This document shows, piece by piece, positions 1 to 9,930 of a stretch of DNA of 28,422 nucleotides. Source of the DNA: a virus. The number at the start of each line of letters is the position of its first letter. Position 1 is the stretch's first letter. The stretch covers positions 1-28,422 of IMG/VR virus record IMGVR_UViG_3300037585_004962; one strand, given 5' to 3'. The notes beneath the pieces were generated by a model. That model searched no databases, was not told the DNA's origin, and was given only the letters and a program-made list of their open reading frames with translations. The translations under genes and the position numbers were made by a program.

Positions 1-7
1 AGAAGCT

Positions 8-802
8 ATGTCTAAGCTAAATGCAGTTAATAAAAGAATAATGTCTTTAGAAGGAGAGAAGGCAAAGTTAAGTGCAAAAGGTAAAGAAGAGATAGAGAAG
101 GCATTTGATTTTGGAGATAAAAAAGAAACTACTGACACTGAAGTTACTAAGAAAACTAAGCCTAAGACTCTTGAAGAGATAGCAGATGCTGTTGAAGCTG
201 CAGGGCAAAGTCAAGAAGAATTAGCTAAGCAATTTGAAGCAGCACAAAAAGAACAGCAAGATGATTTTGTTTCTGATGAGGAAATAGATAGTGATGAGAA
301 AAAAAGACAAGAAGATAATAAGCAAAGAAAGTCAAAAGAAGAAATTGAAAAAGATTTAACTCAAAAATATCTTAGACCTAAAGATGGAAGAAGCCAATGG
401 GGGCTTGTTCCTGAAAAAGTTGATGCAGACCGAAAAGAACAAAGAGATAATGTTAGAGAATTGAGAGAGCTATTTACTGAAGTAACTGGAGATGAAAGCT
501 ATCATGATGAAAATTTATATATTAAAAAAATTGCAGAGGCTATGGCAGGCGGAGCAGTTCCTAAAAAGAAAGTAGCAAAAAAGAAGGCAGCCCCTAAACC
601 TGCACCAGTAATAAATATAGATTTGGGAAGTGCTATTAATGCTGAGATAAGTGATATTATAGGGGATAAGGATGCTAATGATATAGGTGATGTACAAGAA
701 GGAAGCTCTTTGAGTGAGGAAAGTTTAAATAAAATTAATGATGCAGTTGAAGAAAGTGTTGATGAGATTGTAAAAACTAATTGTCTTAAGGGGAATGAAT
801 AA
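8..802 (+). CDS. Highly charged hypothetical protein, possibly 5'-truncated
   Basis: I do not recognise this 264-aa protein. It is dominated by Lys, Glu and Asp and looks largely helical or disordered: an acidic middle (about residues 75-120), a Lys/Ala/Pro stretch (about 184-200), and an acidic C-terminus. There is no membrane segment and no catalytic motif. Only seven bases precede the first ATG and no ribosome binding site is visible, so the real start may lie upstream of the window. Its stop overlaps the start of the polymerase-like gene (TAATG), so the two are probably translated together. By position it is a late, possibly virion-associated or assembly protein; that is inference only. 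Confidence 0.75.
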   Translation: MSKLNAVNKRIMSLEGEKAKLSAKGKEEIEKAFDFGDKKETTDTEVTKKTKPKTLEEIADAVEAAGQSQEELAKQFEAAQKEQQDDFVSDEEIDSDEKKRQEDNKQRKSKEEIEKDLTQKYLRPKDGRSQWGLVPEKVDADRKEQRDNVRELRELFTEVTGDESYHDENLYIKKIAEAMAGGAVPKKKVAKKKAAPKPAPVINIDLGSAINAEISDIIGDKDANDIGDVQEGSSLSEESLNKINDAVEESVDEIVKTNCLKGNE

Positions 803-3800
803 TGGGACAACAGGGAAACTGTCCAATACCTACAGTTGAAGGTTATTTAGAACATAATAAAGAAAATTTTCAAAGCCTAGTTGATAGATTGATAGCTGAT
901 AATCCTGAAATGGAAGCAAATGAGATTATGACTATTAATACTATATACAATGATTATATGAAGAAAAATACTGTTCTAGCAGATGCATTTAATTCATGGG
1001 CTAAAGATATATATCCAAATCATGTTATAGAAGCAGGGATAACTAGCTCTCTTAGTCCTAGAACAGAATCTGAGAAAAAGGCTATACTATTTGTTAGTGC
1101 TGTTTCAGAAGAATACATTAGTGAACCACCATTAGCACCAGCTATGAACGACCAAGAGTCCTCTGATGGAGAATATAAGGATGATGTAGCTACTGAGAAT
1201 AGAGCATCTACTGAAGTTTATGCTGATATGTCAGGTGAGGAAGTTATAAAGGATATAGTTTTTTCTGCTATAGGAAAAAGAGTAAGTGATAAAGAGTATG
1301 CACAGATAGTAAAATTTGCAAGAGAAAATCCTGGTGAGAATGGATTTGAATCTTTTATGGATTATATGGTTGAAAAATGGCCAGAGATAGGATTTTTACC
1401 TGAAGACATGACTCCAGAAGATAGAATGATGTATACCATGTTCGGAGAGAAAGCACATGATAGGATTAAAGACCCTACGAAAGTAATGTCATTAAAGGCA
1501 TTTCATAATAGCTTTGACCCTATAAATAAAAGAACTAGGACACAAAAGAAATATCATGTTATAACTAATTGGAATGGTAAGGTTGCACCAAAAGGAGACT
1601 TATATTTAATAGATAAACCTGAATTGAATTTAAAGACACAGAGAAAAGAGCCTACAATGCTTCCTGCTAGCTTCATTGACACATCCCCCTCTAAGCTTCC
1701 AAATGGGAATAAAGTTGGACAGGATACTGAATATATGTCCTTAAATGACTTGGTTGAATTGACGGAGAAAAAGGATGGCACATGGTTTGCTAAGCCATCT
1801 AATTTTGGGTATAGTGTAAAACAATTAAATGAAATGTTAAAAATACTAGCTAGAAAAGCTGGATTGACTATAGCTACTCTAAGAGGTGGTAATAGTGGTA
1901 TGATTGTTCTTACAAAGATAGAACATTACTATAATAATTTATTTCCACAGCAACAAATAGAAGTATTAGCAGCTAAGTTTCCTGAGAAATTTCAAAAATA
2001 TTTAAAAACACATAATAATAATATGATGAAAGCTGTTCTTAATTATTATAATGACTTAGTGAAGGTTTTAAACACAGAAGGAGTTGGTAGGGCTAAAGAA
2101 GAGGTTGCTATTGCTAATGCTATATTAAAAGCACATTCAGAGATAGCCATTGTTAATTATAAAAAATATATGCAAGAGCAATTGGATAAAAAATTAATAA
2201 CTCCTGAAAAATATGAGGAGTTTATTCAAAATATATTTAATCTTCCATTGGAAGGAACTAAGGATAGTTATGGCTTGAATAGACCATATATATTTATGGG
2301 AGAGTATTTAGCTAGCATAATAGCTCGTCACGAATGGTTAAAAGCTGTAATAGGGAAGGATTATGTAGCTAGAGGAAAAGATGTAGAAGATATTTTCAAT
2401 AGAATGAGGTTGCCATTGTCTGAAGGTAGTATGAATAGAGATGGCACTGATTCAGAAACTTTAATTTTAGATGAGTCTAATATACAATATAGAAATACAG
2501 AAACTGGTGAGATAATAGAAGTCAATCAAAATGTAGGATTAAAAGACGATGTCCCTATTGATGATGGTGCATTAGACATGAGCTCTAGAAAGATGGATGA
2601 GCATACAGCTAGTCTAGGTCGTCAAGCGACTAGAAATTATGAACATAATCCTAGAGAATTGAAGATAGCTCATTATGATTTAGTCCAAAATGAGGATGGT
2701 CAAGATGACTATATGATTTCAAAGCAAATGGCTTTTGTTGCTGAGCCAGGTCTTGAAATAATAGATAAGAATACTGGAAAAGTTTTAGCTAGATATGTTA
2801 AAAATCCTGATGGAAGTATTAGTATAAAAGCAGGGCCAGGTACAAATATTGCAGGTAAAGAAATAGATGAAGTTATGACACTTAATGAGAACAAAGATTC
2901 TACGGGCAAGTATTCTATCCCTGAGGGGGAATCTTATGTTCATGTAACCTTACCAGCTCAAGCTACTAGAACAGTTATACTACCTGCTACTAAGTCTCAT
3001 AATGATGCTGCCTTAGGTACTACTTGGGCTAATACTTTCAATCAAGACACTCCTGCAGCAAATGCTGTGAGAGAAATTTTATTTAAAATCTATACAGATA
3101 TAATGAATAAGCATTTAAATATACTTCATCGTGCTAGAGTAAGTCCTGATAGCTTGAGGAAATTAGTTAGATATCACTATAAAGTTTTAAATGATGCTAC
3201 TACTGAAGTCCAACAATTAATTAATATGTCAGATAAGGGAGTGCATCATCCTAATAATTTAAAGATATTCAGAACTTCTATATTTAACATGCTAATTGCA
3301 TCAGGTGCTTTAAAAGGAAGAATCACTATTGACAGAACTAAACCTAATTCTGTATCGGAAGGAATGTCTAGTACTCTAAAGCTTAAACAGGATAAGATGG
3401 GTAGAATAAAGCTAGGAGAAGATGGTGAAGCAGAGGGTATAATCTCTGGGGTAGATAATGATAGATTGCTTAATTATGTTCAAGACAAGTATCTTCAGGA
3501 GATATTAAAAAAGGAACAGATAGATGTTCAAGCATTTAGAGATTTATCATTAGAGGAAAGAATAGGTAAAATTAATAGTTTCCTAGAATCTAATGATATA
3601 ATGGTTCAAGTAACTAGGCAACCTATACAGCATAAGGGTGGATTGTTATTTAGGAAATTATTGAAATTTGAACCTAATGCTGGTAATCAGCTTATAATGC
3701 ATGTGAGAGATGTTGCTTTCCATTTACTTGCAGATGCGGATGGAGATACTGTAAGTATAGCTATATTGCCAAAGCCTGAATTAGCTAAAGAATTAATGAA

Positions 3801-5256
3801 TGCTATGAAGTCTGATGCATTTTTACTTGAAAATTTTACTGCAGATTTAAATATCTTTGAGCATGCTCCCAAAACATCTCCAGCATCATATGTAGGATTT
3901 ACAGAATCTATGGTAAGCTCTATACAATTTCATGCTGCTCAAGGAGTAGTCTCTAATATAAAGACAATAGCATCTGTTATGGAAATGAAGTTGGGAGATA
4001 ATCCAATTAAACTTAATGATGGAACTAGTATTAAAATAGTAAAGGCAGATGATTTTATTATTATGGATTATGCACCTTTACTTGATAGTGTTACTCAAGC
4101 AGATATCCCTGAATTTGCTAGTATAGTAAATGCAGATGGGACTCCACATGATGGTAAAGGTCCTAAATATTTAAGAACAACTGCTAACCATGAAAGATTA
4201 TTACTTATAAATGCAGCTACTGATAATACTAAAGAGCATTTATTGGGTAAAATGTGGAATATGGATTACAATAAGTTAGTTGCTCGTATGTATAAAAGAG
4301 AGGATGGACAGCCTTTAACTAAACCTCAAATACAATTGTTGAAAAAATTAAATAAGTTTTTTAATTATAGTGATATAAGAAGAGGTAGGAATAAGCAAAC
4401 AGGAAGGAAATTAACTGATAGTGAGTTTTATAACAAGACTAAAGGCATATTGAACTTTTTAAATAATAGCCCAGAGGGTAAGGTAGATATTATTAAGAAT
4501 TTAATAAAACTTCCTAATAAGAAATTATCTATAGAAGAAATAACAATATCAGATAAAATGACTGCAGATGAGCTCTTAGTTACAAAGCCAGCTGAAAAGA
4601 TGGAAAAAGATTCAGAAGAAATGAATAAGAATACTAAAATGGTTCCTTGGGGTTATCAGGGGGACAGCCCTATGTCATATACAGATGCTAAGTATCAAAA
4701 TACTCACTTTACAGCTATGCAGGGGTTTAATAATGGAGAGACTGTAATAAAAGGTTTAAACGATATAATGAAGGATATATTGTCTTCACTTCCTCCTGGT
4801 GATATGTTAACAGATGAGGCTAGAACAGCAGCTAAAAATTTCTTAAATAGATTTGACCCTGCTTGGAGAGCTCATTTAAATAAAAAGAGAGAAGCTAGGA
4901 GTAAGAGTAAAAATGAATTAACATCTCAACATTATGATTATGATAAAGAAATGCATGAGTTTATGCAACCTTGGTTAAAAGAGATGGATGGGTTAATAGA
5001 AAAGCATGGTGAAGTATTTAGAATGGTCGTAACTTACTTCCAGTTCAAAGGCTTTGGTGGAGTTAAGAGAATGAATCTTTTATATAAATCAGATATGCTT
5101 AATGGAACAGTTTATGATGCATATATGACAGTATGGGAGAAATTGTTTTTTGCTATAGATAAAAAGAATGGACAGTATCTAATTAGCAGCACAAAAGCTA
5201 AGACAACAGCAGACCAAAGAGTTGCAGATATAACAGAGGGGAATCAGTGTGGCTAA
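802..5256 (+). CDS. Giant protein with RNA polymerase beta'-like DPBB (DxDGD) active site
   Basis: 1484 aa, start set by AAGGGG eight bases before ATG. Residues 978-982 read DADGD, the metal-binding signature of the beta' double-psi beta-barrel of multisubunit RNA polymerases and of YonO/crAss-type phage polymerases. It sits in the right context: TRQPIQH at 938-944 matches the conserved RAPTLHR block, with 39 residues between the Arg and the first Asp (35 in E. coli beta'). The segment after DADGD (TVSIAILPKPELAKELMNAM) resembles the beta' continuation. A later block, INAATDN (1136-1142), lies in the C-terminal third, where bridge/trigger elements would be expected. I cannot find an obvious beta-subunit barrel with its two catalytic lysines (GDK...HGNKG type); it may be divergent in the N-terminal half or on another protein. 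The overlap with the next giant gene and the late position suggest a virion-carried polymerase that transcribes early genes after injection; this is inferred. Confidence 0.72.
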   Translation: MGQQGNCPIPTVEGYLEHNKENFQSLVDRLIADNPEMEANEIMTINTIYNDYMKKNTVLADAFNSWAKDIYPNHVIEAGITSSLSPRTESEKKAILFVSAVSEEYISEPPLAPAMNDQESSDGEYKDDVATENRASTEVYADMSGEEVIKDIVFSAIGKRVSDKEYAQIVKFARENPGENGFESFMDYMVEKWPEIGFLPEDMTPEDRMMYTMFGEKAHDRIKDPTKVMSLKAFHNSFDPINKRTRTQKKYHVITNWNGKVAPKGDLYLIDKPELNLKTQRKEPTMLPASFIDTSPSKLPNGNKVGQDTEYMSLNDLVELTEKKDGTWFAKPSNFGYSVKQLNEMLKILARKAGLTIATLRGGNSGMIVLTKIEHYYNNLFPQQQIEVLAAKFPEKFQKYLKTHNNNMMKAVLNYYNDLVKVLNTEGVGRAKEEVAIANAILKAHSEIAIVNYKKYMQEQLDKKLITPEKYEEFIQNIFNLPLEGTKDSYGLNRPYIFMGEYLASIIARHEWLKAVIGKDYVARGKDVEDIFNRMRLPLSEGSMNRDGTDSETLILDESNIQYRNTETGEIIEVNQNVGLKDDVPIDDGALDMSSRKMDEHTASLGRQATRNYEHNPRELKIAHYDLVQNEDGQDDYMISKQMAFVAEPGLEIIDKNTGKVLARYVKNPDGSISIKAGPGTNIAGKEIDEVMTLNENKDSTGKYSIPEGESYVHVTLPAQATRTVILPATKSHNDAALGTTWANTFNQDTPAANAVREILFKIYTDIMNKHLNILHRARVSPDSLRKLVRYHYKVLNDATTEVQQLINMSDKGVHHPNNLKIFRTSIFNMLIASGALKGRITIDRTKPNSVSEGMSSTLKLKQDKMGRIKLGEDGEAEGIISGVDNDRLLNYVQDKYLQEILKKEQIDVQAFRDLSLEERIGKINSFLESNDIMVQVTRQPIQHKGGLLFRKLLKFEPNAGNQLIMHVRDVAFHLLADADGDTVSIAILPKPELAKELMNAMKSDAFLLENFTADLNIFEHAPKTSPASYVGFTESMVSSIQFHAAQGVVSNIKTIASVMEMKLGDNPIKLNDGTSIKIVKADDFIIMDYAPLLDSVTQADIPEFASIVNADGTPHDGKGPKYLRTTANHERLLLINAATDNTKEHLLGKMWNMDYNKLVARMYKREDGQPLTKPQIQLLKKLNKFFNYSDIRRGRNKQTGRKLTDSEFYNKTKGILNFLNNSPEGKVDIIKNLIKLPNKKLSIEEITISDKMTADELLVTKPAEKMEKDSEEMNKNTKMVPWGYQGDSPMSYTDAKYQNTHFTAMQGFNNGETVIKGLNDIMKDILSSLPPGDMLTDEARTAAKNFLNRFDPAWRAHLNKKREARSKSKNELTSQHYDYDKEMHEFMQPWLKEMDGLIEKHGEVFRMVVTYFQFKGFGGVKRMNLLYKSDMLNGTVYDAYMTVWEKLFFAIDKKNGQYLISSTKAKTTADQRVADITEGNQCG

Positions 5257-8200
5257 ACCTAAAAAATGTACAACATCTAGTCAAGACGAGCAAGCAGCTC
5301 AGGAACATATTAATCAAAAAAAGGTACAAATAGAACTAGAAATAGATTCTTTAATAGACGAACATTTTGGTAGAGTTTTTGACAATACATCGGCATTAAA
5401 TACTACAGTTACCCAAAAAAATATAGACAAGAGAAACAATCAAGCTAGGATAAAATATCTACAAAAAAACCGACCTCCTAATTGGTATAAAGAAGTCAAT
5501 CAATTAAAGCAAAGAGTAAAACAGGATGAGAGAGATTTATCTAAAGCTAAAACCTCATTAAGAGATTTAAAGCAAAAGAAAATAGTAGGCAATAATCTAA
5601 TTAATCTATTGAAAGAAAGGATGTTGCTGTCTGCTCAAAAGCATGTATGGAATATAGATGTGTCAGACATTGTAAATGTTCTTAAATTATACCTCTCAAA
5701 TAGAATGGGTCCCTTTAATAGCATTAATGACCTGAGCTATCCTGAATTAAATGCAAAGTATAACATGCTAAAGAAGTGGTTTAAGAATCAGGATGATGGT
5801 ATAATGCCTACAGGATTTAGAGGACAGGGAATGAAGGCTAGTTATCAATATACTATGGTAGACCCTGCAAAAGTTATCATTATGAATGATAAGTCTTTAA
5901 AAGGTTTGTCTCTAATAAAAGAAATACAAGATAACCTCCCTAAAAAATCAGAAAGAAAAAGTTTCTTTAGGAAAAAATATGCCGAAATTCAAGATACAAT
6001 GTCTACCTTTTTATATAATAATAATATTATATTTGAGAATGATGGTAGGAAATGGGATGAGCTTACTCAATCAGAAAAGATTCAAAACATGGAGAAGATT
6101 AATGAGTTTATTTCTGATTTACTAGATGGTAAAGTTAAATATGTAGTGCCTAAATCTATTAAAAATTTAATAAGTCCAAAGAATAAGGAATTGTTTGAAA
6201 AATATGCCGCTATAGTTGCCTATGCAAATAATTCTGGATTTAATGTTAGTAAGGATATTCATGAAGTTAGAGATGGTGATGAAGTATATTACTATGTTAC
6301 TATGAAGAATGTAGATGAGAGTACAGGTAAGGAAGAGTATTATGCATTCTTAGTACCTCATTACTTAGATGATAATGGTCGTACCAAGTTTTATTACCCT
6401 GCAAGTAAAAAGGGAGCTAAAAATGGTAAATGGTTAAGTTCAATACCAATAAAAGCTGGTAGTTCAGCTAAGGATATAACTGATGTAATGATTCCAGGAT
6501 TTAGAAAGGCAGAAGTAGATAAGATATTCAATGGTTACAATAAAAATCAAAGAGAAATTAATGTCAAGGGGTATGCTGATTATAACCAAATGAGTGGAAT
6601 GGATATTAATCATCCTATGTTCAATCAGGATATTATAAATAAAGGTACTTCTCAAAAATCTGTTGAAAGTATGTGGCTACATATAAAGAAAGTAAGAGAA
6701 TTACTTGATGAGATATTCCAAGACTGGCAAGAAATGGCTCAAGGGACTTTAGATAGAGTAAGTAATGTTGTTAATACACATGCTGGTTTAAGGGATATAA
6801 TAATCAATAAAGGGGTTGCTGCTGAAGAGGTTGACGAGAATGTAGCTAAAATATTAAACATATTAGATTTTAGTAGTATGATGTGGATTGACCCTGACAC
6901 AGGTGAGGTAAATAGTCCTAACATAACTAGTGGTATCGCAGAGAATTACTATCCTACAATGTATGACTATGAAGTTAGTATAGCACAATTGGCTGGTGCG
7001 ATAATGGGGATAAGAAATGAAATTAGTTTATTAATAGATAAAAGAACACAGTTAAATAATTTAGAGGAAAAAGAGACAGACCCTGATTTAAAAGCTAAAT
7101 ATAAAAAACAACTTATTAATGTTGATAAGAAATTAAAAGAATATGTAGGTTACAATATCACCAATGCATCAGGTGAAGTTGAAAGGAATCCTGGAGTTTT
7201 TGAATTAATGACAGCTGAACTAGACTTGTCTTTAGGCTTAATAACTAAAGAGGAGATGCCTGGTCTTTCAGCACAAAGTATGGTGGCTTATGGTAAACAC
7301 AGAAAGCTTTGGACAAGAAGAATAAAGCCACTCACACCAGGAACTATTTATGGTGGTAAAAGAACTGATGCTAATGTTATTAATGAGATGATAGACAATG
7401 TATATGAAACAACTTTCAATAATCAAATAAAAGCTGCTTTATTAGAGGCTATTCCTGTAATAGACCCAGCTGTATTAGATTTTTTAGTGGAAGAAGTAAA
7501 GGCTGCATTAGGAAGGCATGATGTAAGAAGTGGAATTATGGGTCTTGATTACTCTAATGAAAAAATAATGAAAGTAGTTAAGAAAATTTCTCCTAATACA
7601 AAAATGACTGTGGAAAGAATACATCAATCAGCAGCGAACTTAAGTACAAGAATCTCAGGCTCTTTATTGGGAGTATCAACTGCATTGCAAAATAGAATGC
7701 AGGAATTTCTAGGTGGAGTTATTGAGATAGGCCCAATGTGTGAAATGAAAGTTATGGAGATAATGGGCAATAAGGATATGGCTACAGATATAGCTCAACA
7801 GGCAGGTGTTCTTGATACCATACAAACTCTCTCTGATGTATTTTTAGGAGGCTTAGAAACACAGCTTACCTTTACCGATGGATTTCATACAACTAAAGAT
7901 TTTATTTTATTAAAGACTGCTAATTTATCTGGATGGTTAAATTCTAAAAATATTGAATCGTGGTTAATTAGGCTTATTAAGACTAGGGAAGGTGATAAAA
8001 CTGAAATAACTAAAGAAAATTTATTACATATTAAGGAAGGTGTATTTGAATTAGTCCATGGAATAGCTGATGGAACATTAACAGATGAGCAATTACAAGC
8101 ATTATATGGGAAGTTATCTAGGATAGCTGGAAAACAATATATAAGATGGTATGCACAATGGGGAATGGGAGCCTTTGGATTAGGTGATACTATACCAGGT

Positions 8201-9115
8201 CTTAAAGGAGCCAAGCAATACCTATCTATGACAGAGGGTGAGAAGGAAATGAGGACTATAATGGCTGTTAGAGGGTCTGTATTCTATGCTGATTACATAG
8301 CACCTGAAGACCAGAGAGGTAATTATACATCTCATGATGCATTAGAGTTTGCAAGAGCATTAGTAAATAATACTCTATTTCAATTCAGCACTCAGTATTT
8401 TCCTAAAATCTTTAGAGGCATAGGTGGTATGTTAAGCATGAAGTTTAAAACATACTATTATATGGAATCTAAAAGAGAATTGGAAATACTAAATAACTTT
8501 TGGAATATGATAAGGGGATTAAAATTGCCAGATGGTAGGCCAGATAGAGCTAGGCAAATATCAGAATTTAGAAAAGTATTTGGTTCGCCTACAGAAGGTT
8601 ACCCATTTATAGGGTATCATCCTGATGATGTTTATAGCTTTAGTCTTGAAAAGAATGGACCATATCCTTGGCTAGGTAAGGGAAATAGAGGGATGGATAG
8701 TGATTCTGAGAGGTTAAGGAAATTATTTTGGAGCAGGACTATGGCATCTTTATGGCTTGTAGGTACTATTAGTATATTTAGACCTATGAGATGGCTAGGT
8801 AATTTTGTTCATAAAAAGTTTCAAATAAGTCCTACTGTTTTAGGAAGGGGTGCTGAATCAACTTTAGCATCTTTAGGATTAAGAGGCATTAGATTGTTAC
8901 TGGGGAGTTTAGCTTTAGGGATGGATGATGAGGATGAGGATGCTAAGCAATTATATAGAATATTCTTACCTATTTATTTGAATGTTATATATGATTCAAT
9001 AAAAGGTAAAGGCTCTATGTTTAATCCATTTACATTAACTAGGATAGGGGCAGGATGGATGTCTGAGTCTCTACAGGCTATATACGAACATGCTATAGGC
9101 GAGAAGATGGAATAG
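5249..9115 (+). CDS. Giant hypothetical protein, probable internal virion/ejection protein
   Basis: 1288 aa. The start is GTG, seven bases after GAGGGG, and overlaps the end of the polymerase-like gene by 8 bases, so the two are co-translated. The N-terminal region (about 20-125) is Lys/Gln-rich and predicted coiled coil. The central region (about 770-1050) is helical. The C-terminal 130 residues carry hydrophobic stretches (SLWLVGTISIF; a second near LRGIRLLLGSLALG) followed by an acidic DDEDEDA segment, which could contact membrane. No enzyme motif is visible. Size, position and hydrophobic C-terminus resemble ejected internal core proteins of short-tailed phages. It could instead be a second polymerase subunit, because the preceding protein shows only one of the two catalytic barrels. 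The gene ends convergently against the leftward region. Confidence 0.6.
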   Translation: MAKPKKCTTSSQDEQAAQEHINQKKVQIELEIDSLIDEHFGRVFDNTSALNTTVTQKNIDKRNNQARIKYLQKNRPPNWYKEVNQLKQRVKQDERDLSKAKTSLRDLKQKKIVGNNLINLLKERMLLSAQKHVWNIDVSDIVNVLKLYLSNRMGPFNSINDLSYPELNAKYNMLKKWFKNQDDGIMPTGFRGQGMKASYQYTMVDPAKVIIMNDKSLKGLSLIKEIQDNLPKKSERKSFFRKKYAEIQDTMSTFLYNNNIIFENDGRKWDELTQSEKIQNMEKINEFISDLLDGKVKYVVPKSIKNLISPKNKELFEKYAAIVAYANNSGFNVSKDIHEVRDGDEVYYYVTMKNVDESTGKEEYYAFLVPHYLDDNGRTKFYYPASKKGAKNGKWLSSIPIKAGSSAKDITDVMIPGFRKAEVDKIFNGYNKNQREINVKGYADYNQMSGMDINHPMFNQDIINKGTSQKSVESMWLHIKKVRELLDEIFQDWQEMAQGTLDRVSNVVNTHAGLRDIIINKGVAAEEVDENVAKILNILDFSSMMWIDPDTGEVNSPNITSGIAENYYPTMYDYEVSIAQLAGAIMGIRNEISLLIDKRTQLNNLEEKETDPDLKAKYKKQLINVDKKLKEYVGYNITNASGEVERNPGVFELMTAELDLSLGLITKEEMPGLSAQSMVAYGKHRKLWTRRIKPLTPGTIYGGKRTDANVINEMIDNVYETTFNNQIKAALLEAIPVIDPAVLDFLVEEVKAALGRHDVRSGIMGLDYSNEKIMKVVKKISPNTKMTVERIHQSAANLSTRISGSLLGVSTALQNRMQEFLGGVIEIGPMCEMKVMEIMGNKDMATDIAQQAGVLDTIQTLSDVFLGGLETQLTFTDGFHTTKDFILLKTANLSGWLNSKNIESWLIRLIKTREGDKTEITKENLLHIKEGVFELVHGIADGTLTDEQLQALYGKLSRIAGKQYIRWYAQWGMGAFGLGDTIPGLKGAKQYLSMTEGEKEMRTIMAVRGSVFYADYIAPEDQRGNYTSHDALEFARALVNNTLFQFSTQYFPKIFRGIGGMLSMKFKTYYYMESKRELEILNNFWNMIRGLKLPDGRPDRARQISEFRKVFGSPTEGYPFIGYHPDDVYSFSLEKNGPYPWLGKGNRGMDSDSERLRKLFWSRTMASLWLVGTISIFRPMRWLGNFVHKKFQISPTVLGRGAESTLASLGLRGIRLLLGSLALGMDDEDEDAKQLYRIFLPIYLNVIYDSIKGKGSMFNPFTLTRIGAGWMSESLQAIYEHAIGEKME

Positions 9116-9197
9116 TTTTCTTAAGCTTATCAAGTTTTTCTAAAACCTTCTTACATCTTTCTATTATTCTCAACATCTCTATTTCTATATCTTCCAA
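9093..9197 (-). CDS. Small helical protein, TTG start (tentative)
   Basis: A 34-aa reading frame begins at TTG, six bases after a perfect AGGAGG that overlaps the stop of the upstream nuclease gene. The product is almost all Glu, Lys, Ile and Leu, with a heptad-like amphipathic pattern. Its last 23 bases overlap the 3' end of the convergent giant gene. The strong ribosome binding site is the main support; TTG at 9200 is an alternative start. Function unknown. Confidence 0.4.
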   Translation of the reverse strand: MEDIEIEMLRIIERCKKVLEKLDKLKKTIPSSRL

Positions 9198-9207
9198 CAA
9201 TAACCTC

Positions 9208-9561
9208 CTACTTGATTGTGTCTAACCAACTATCAAGTTCGATAGCAACATAGACTTTTGAACGGTTTCTTTTGAATACCACTACAGGTACTCTTCCTTC
9301 ACAGTTAGTTTCAGCTTGTTCTAAGGCACTCCACACATTCAATTTTTCTACGTTTTTACATTCAAAGCTATAAGGTATTATTCTTTTGGCAGCAGGAGAC
9401 ATAACTATATCCTCTCCTGACATTCCCATTGTTTGGGATTTTATATCATCTTCTTCTAATATTGGCAATTTCTTCCAATTTTTAATAAATATTTCATGTA
9501 ATTTATCTCTTAAGTGATTCTGTAATCGTCTTCCCTTCGCCTTACTTGACCTTGCTGTCAT
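9208..9561 (-). CDS. PD-(D/E)XK-type nuclease (Holliday-junction resolvase/VRR-NUC-like)
   Basis: 117 aa. The fold signature is visible: a basic N-terminal helix (GRRLQNHLRDKL, 10-21), then SGEDIVMSP with Asp51, then the strand YSFECKN giving the ExK pair Glu67/Lys69, then a helix (WSALEQAETN) and a strand (VPVVVFKRN). This order is that of small PD-(D/E)XK nucleases, including phage resolvases and replication-coupled nucleases. A probable role is processing branched DNA during recombination or before packaging. It is the last clear gene of the replication/recombination block. Start ATG follows AGGGAAG and overlaps the preceding gene by 20 bases. Exact substrate class is uncertain. Confidence 0.68.
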   Translation of the reverse strand: MTARSSKAKGRRLQNHLRDKLHEIFIKNWKKLPILEEDDIKSQTMGMSGEDIVMSPAAKRIIPYSFECKNVEKLNVWSALEQAETNCEGRVPVVVFKRNRSKVYVAIELDSWLDTIK

Positions 9562-9766
9562 CTTCCCTCGCTTTCTTTTCTTGTTTCTTCCTGTCTTTTT
9601 CTACCCACTTTAAGAAGTCAGCATTATCACCTTTATATTCAATATACTTCATTGTTAAGGTGTGTATATAGTCCATATTTTGATGCATTTGACCTATTCT
9701 ATCAAAGAACATAGTCATTCTATCATTCAATTCTTTATAAGTAACTTTCCCTGATTTATTAGCCAT
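9542..9766 (-). CDS. Small charged helical protein
   Basis: 74 aa, unrecognised. The middle (DRMTMFFDRIGQMHQNMDYI) looks amphipathic and the C-terminus is Lys/Glu-rich. Its start overlaps the stop of the 54-aa gene upstream (TAATG) and its end overlaps the nuclease gene, indicating coupled translation. Possibly an accessory of the nuclease, by position only. Confidence 0.65.
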   Translation of the reverse strand: MANKSGKVTYKELNDRMTMFFDRIGQMHQNMDYIHTLTMKYIEYKGDNADFLKWVEKDRKKQEKKAREDDSKVK

Positions 9767-9930
9767 TATAATCCCATCCTAGATTTAATTCTAGCTAAAT
9801 CTTCTTTCATTTGTACCATACCCTCAAAAAGAGCATTCATTTTCTCTTCTATTTCATCCATTTTTTTATTATTTGGACTTTTTTCTTCTACTGGAGTAGA
9901 TTTTGTCTCTTTTTTCTTCGATGCAGGCAT
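9766..9930 (-). CDS. Small Lys/Glu-rich coiled-coil protein
   Basis: A 54-aa frame with a good ribosome binding site (AGGAAGG six bases before ATG). A basic, Lys/Ser/Pro-rich N-terminus is followed by a Met-rich amphipathic helix (residues 24-52) likely to form a coiled coil. It overlaps the zinc-ribbon gene upstream by 62 bases in another frame and ends in TAATG with the next gene. Function unknown. Confidence 0.55.
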   Translation of the reverse strand: MPASKKKETKSTPVEEKSPNNKKMDEIEEKMNALFEGMVQMKEDLARIKSRMGL

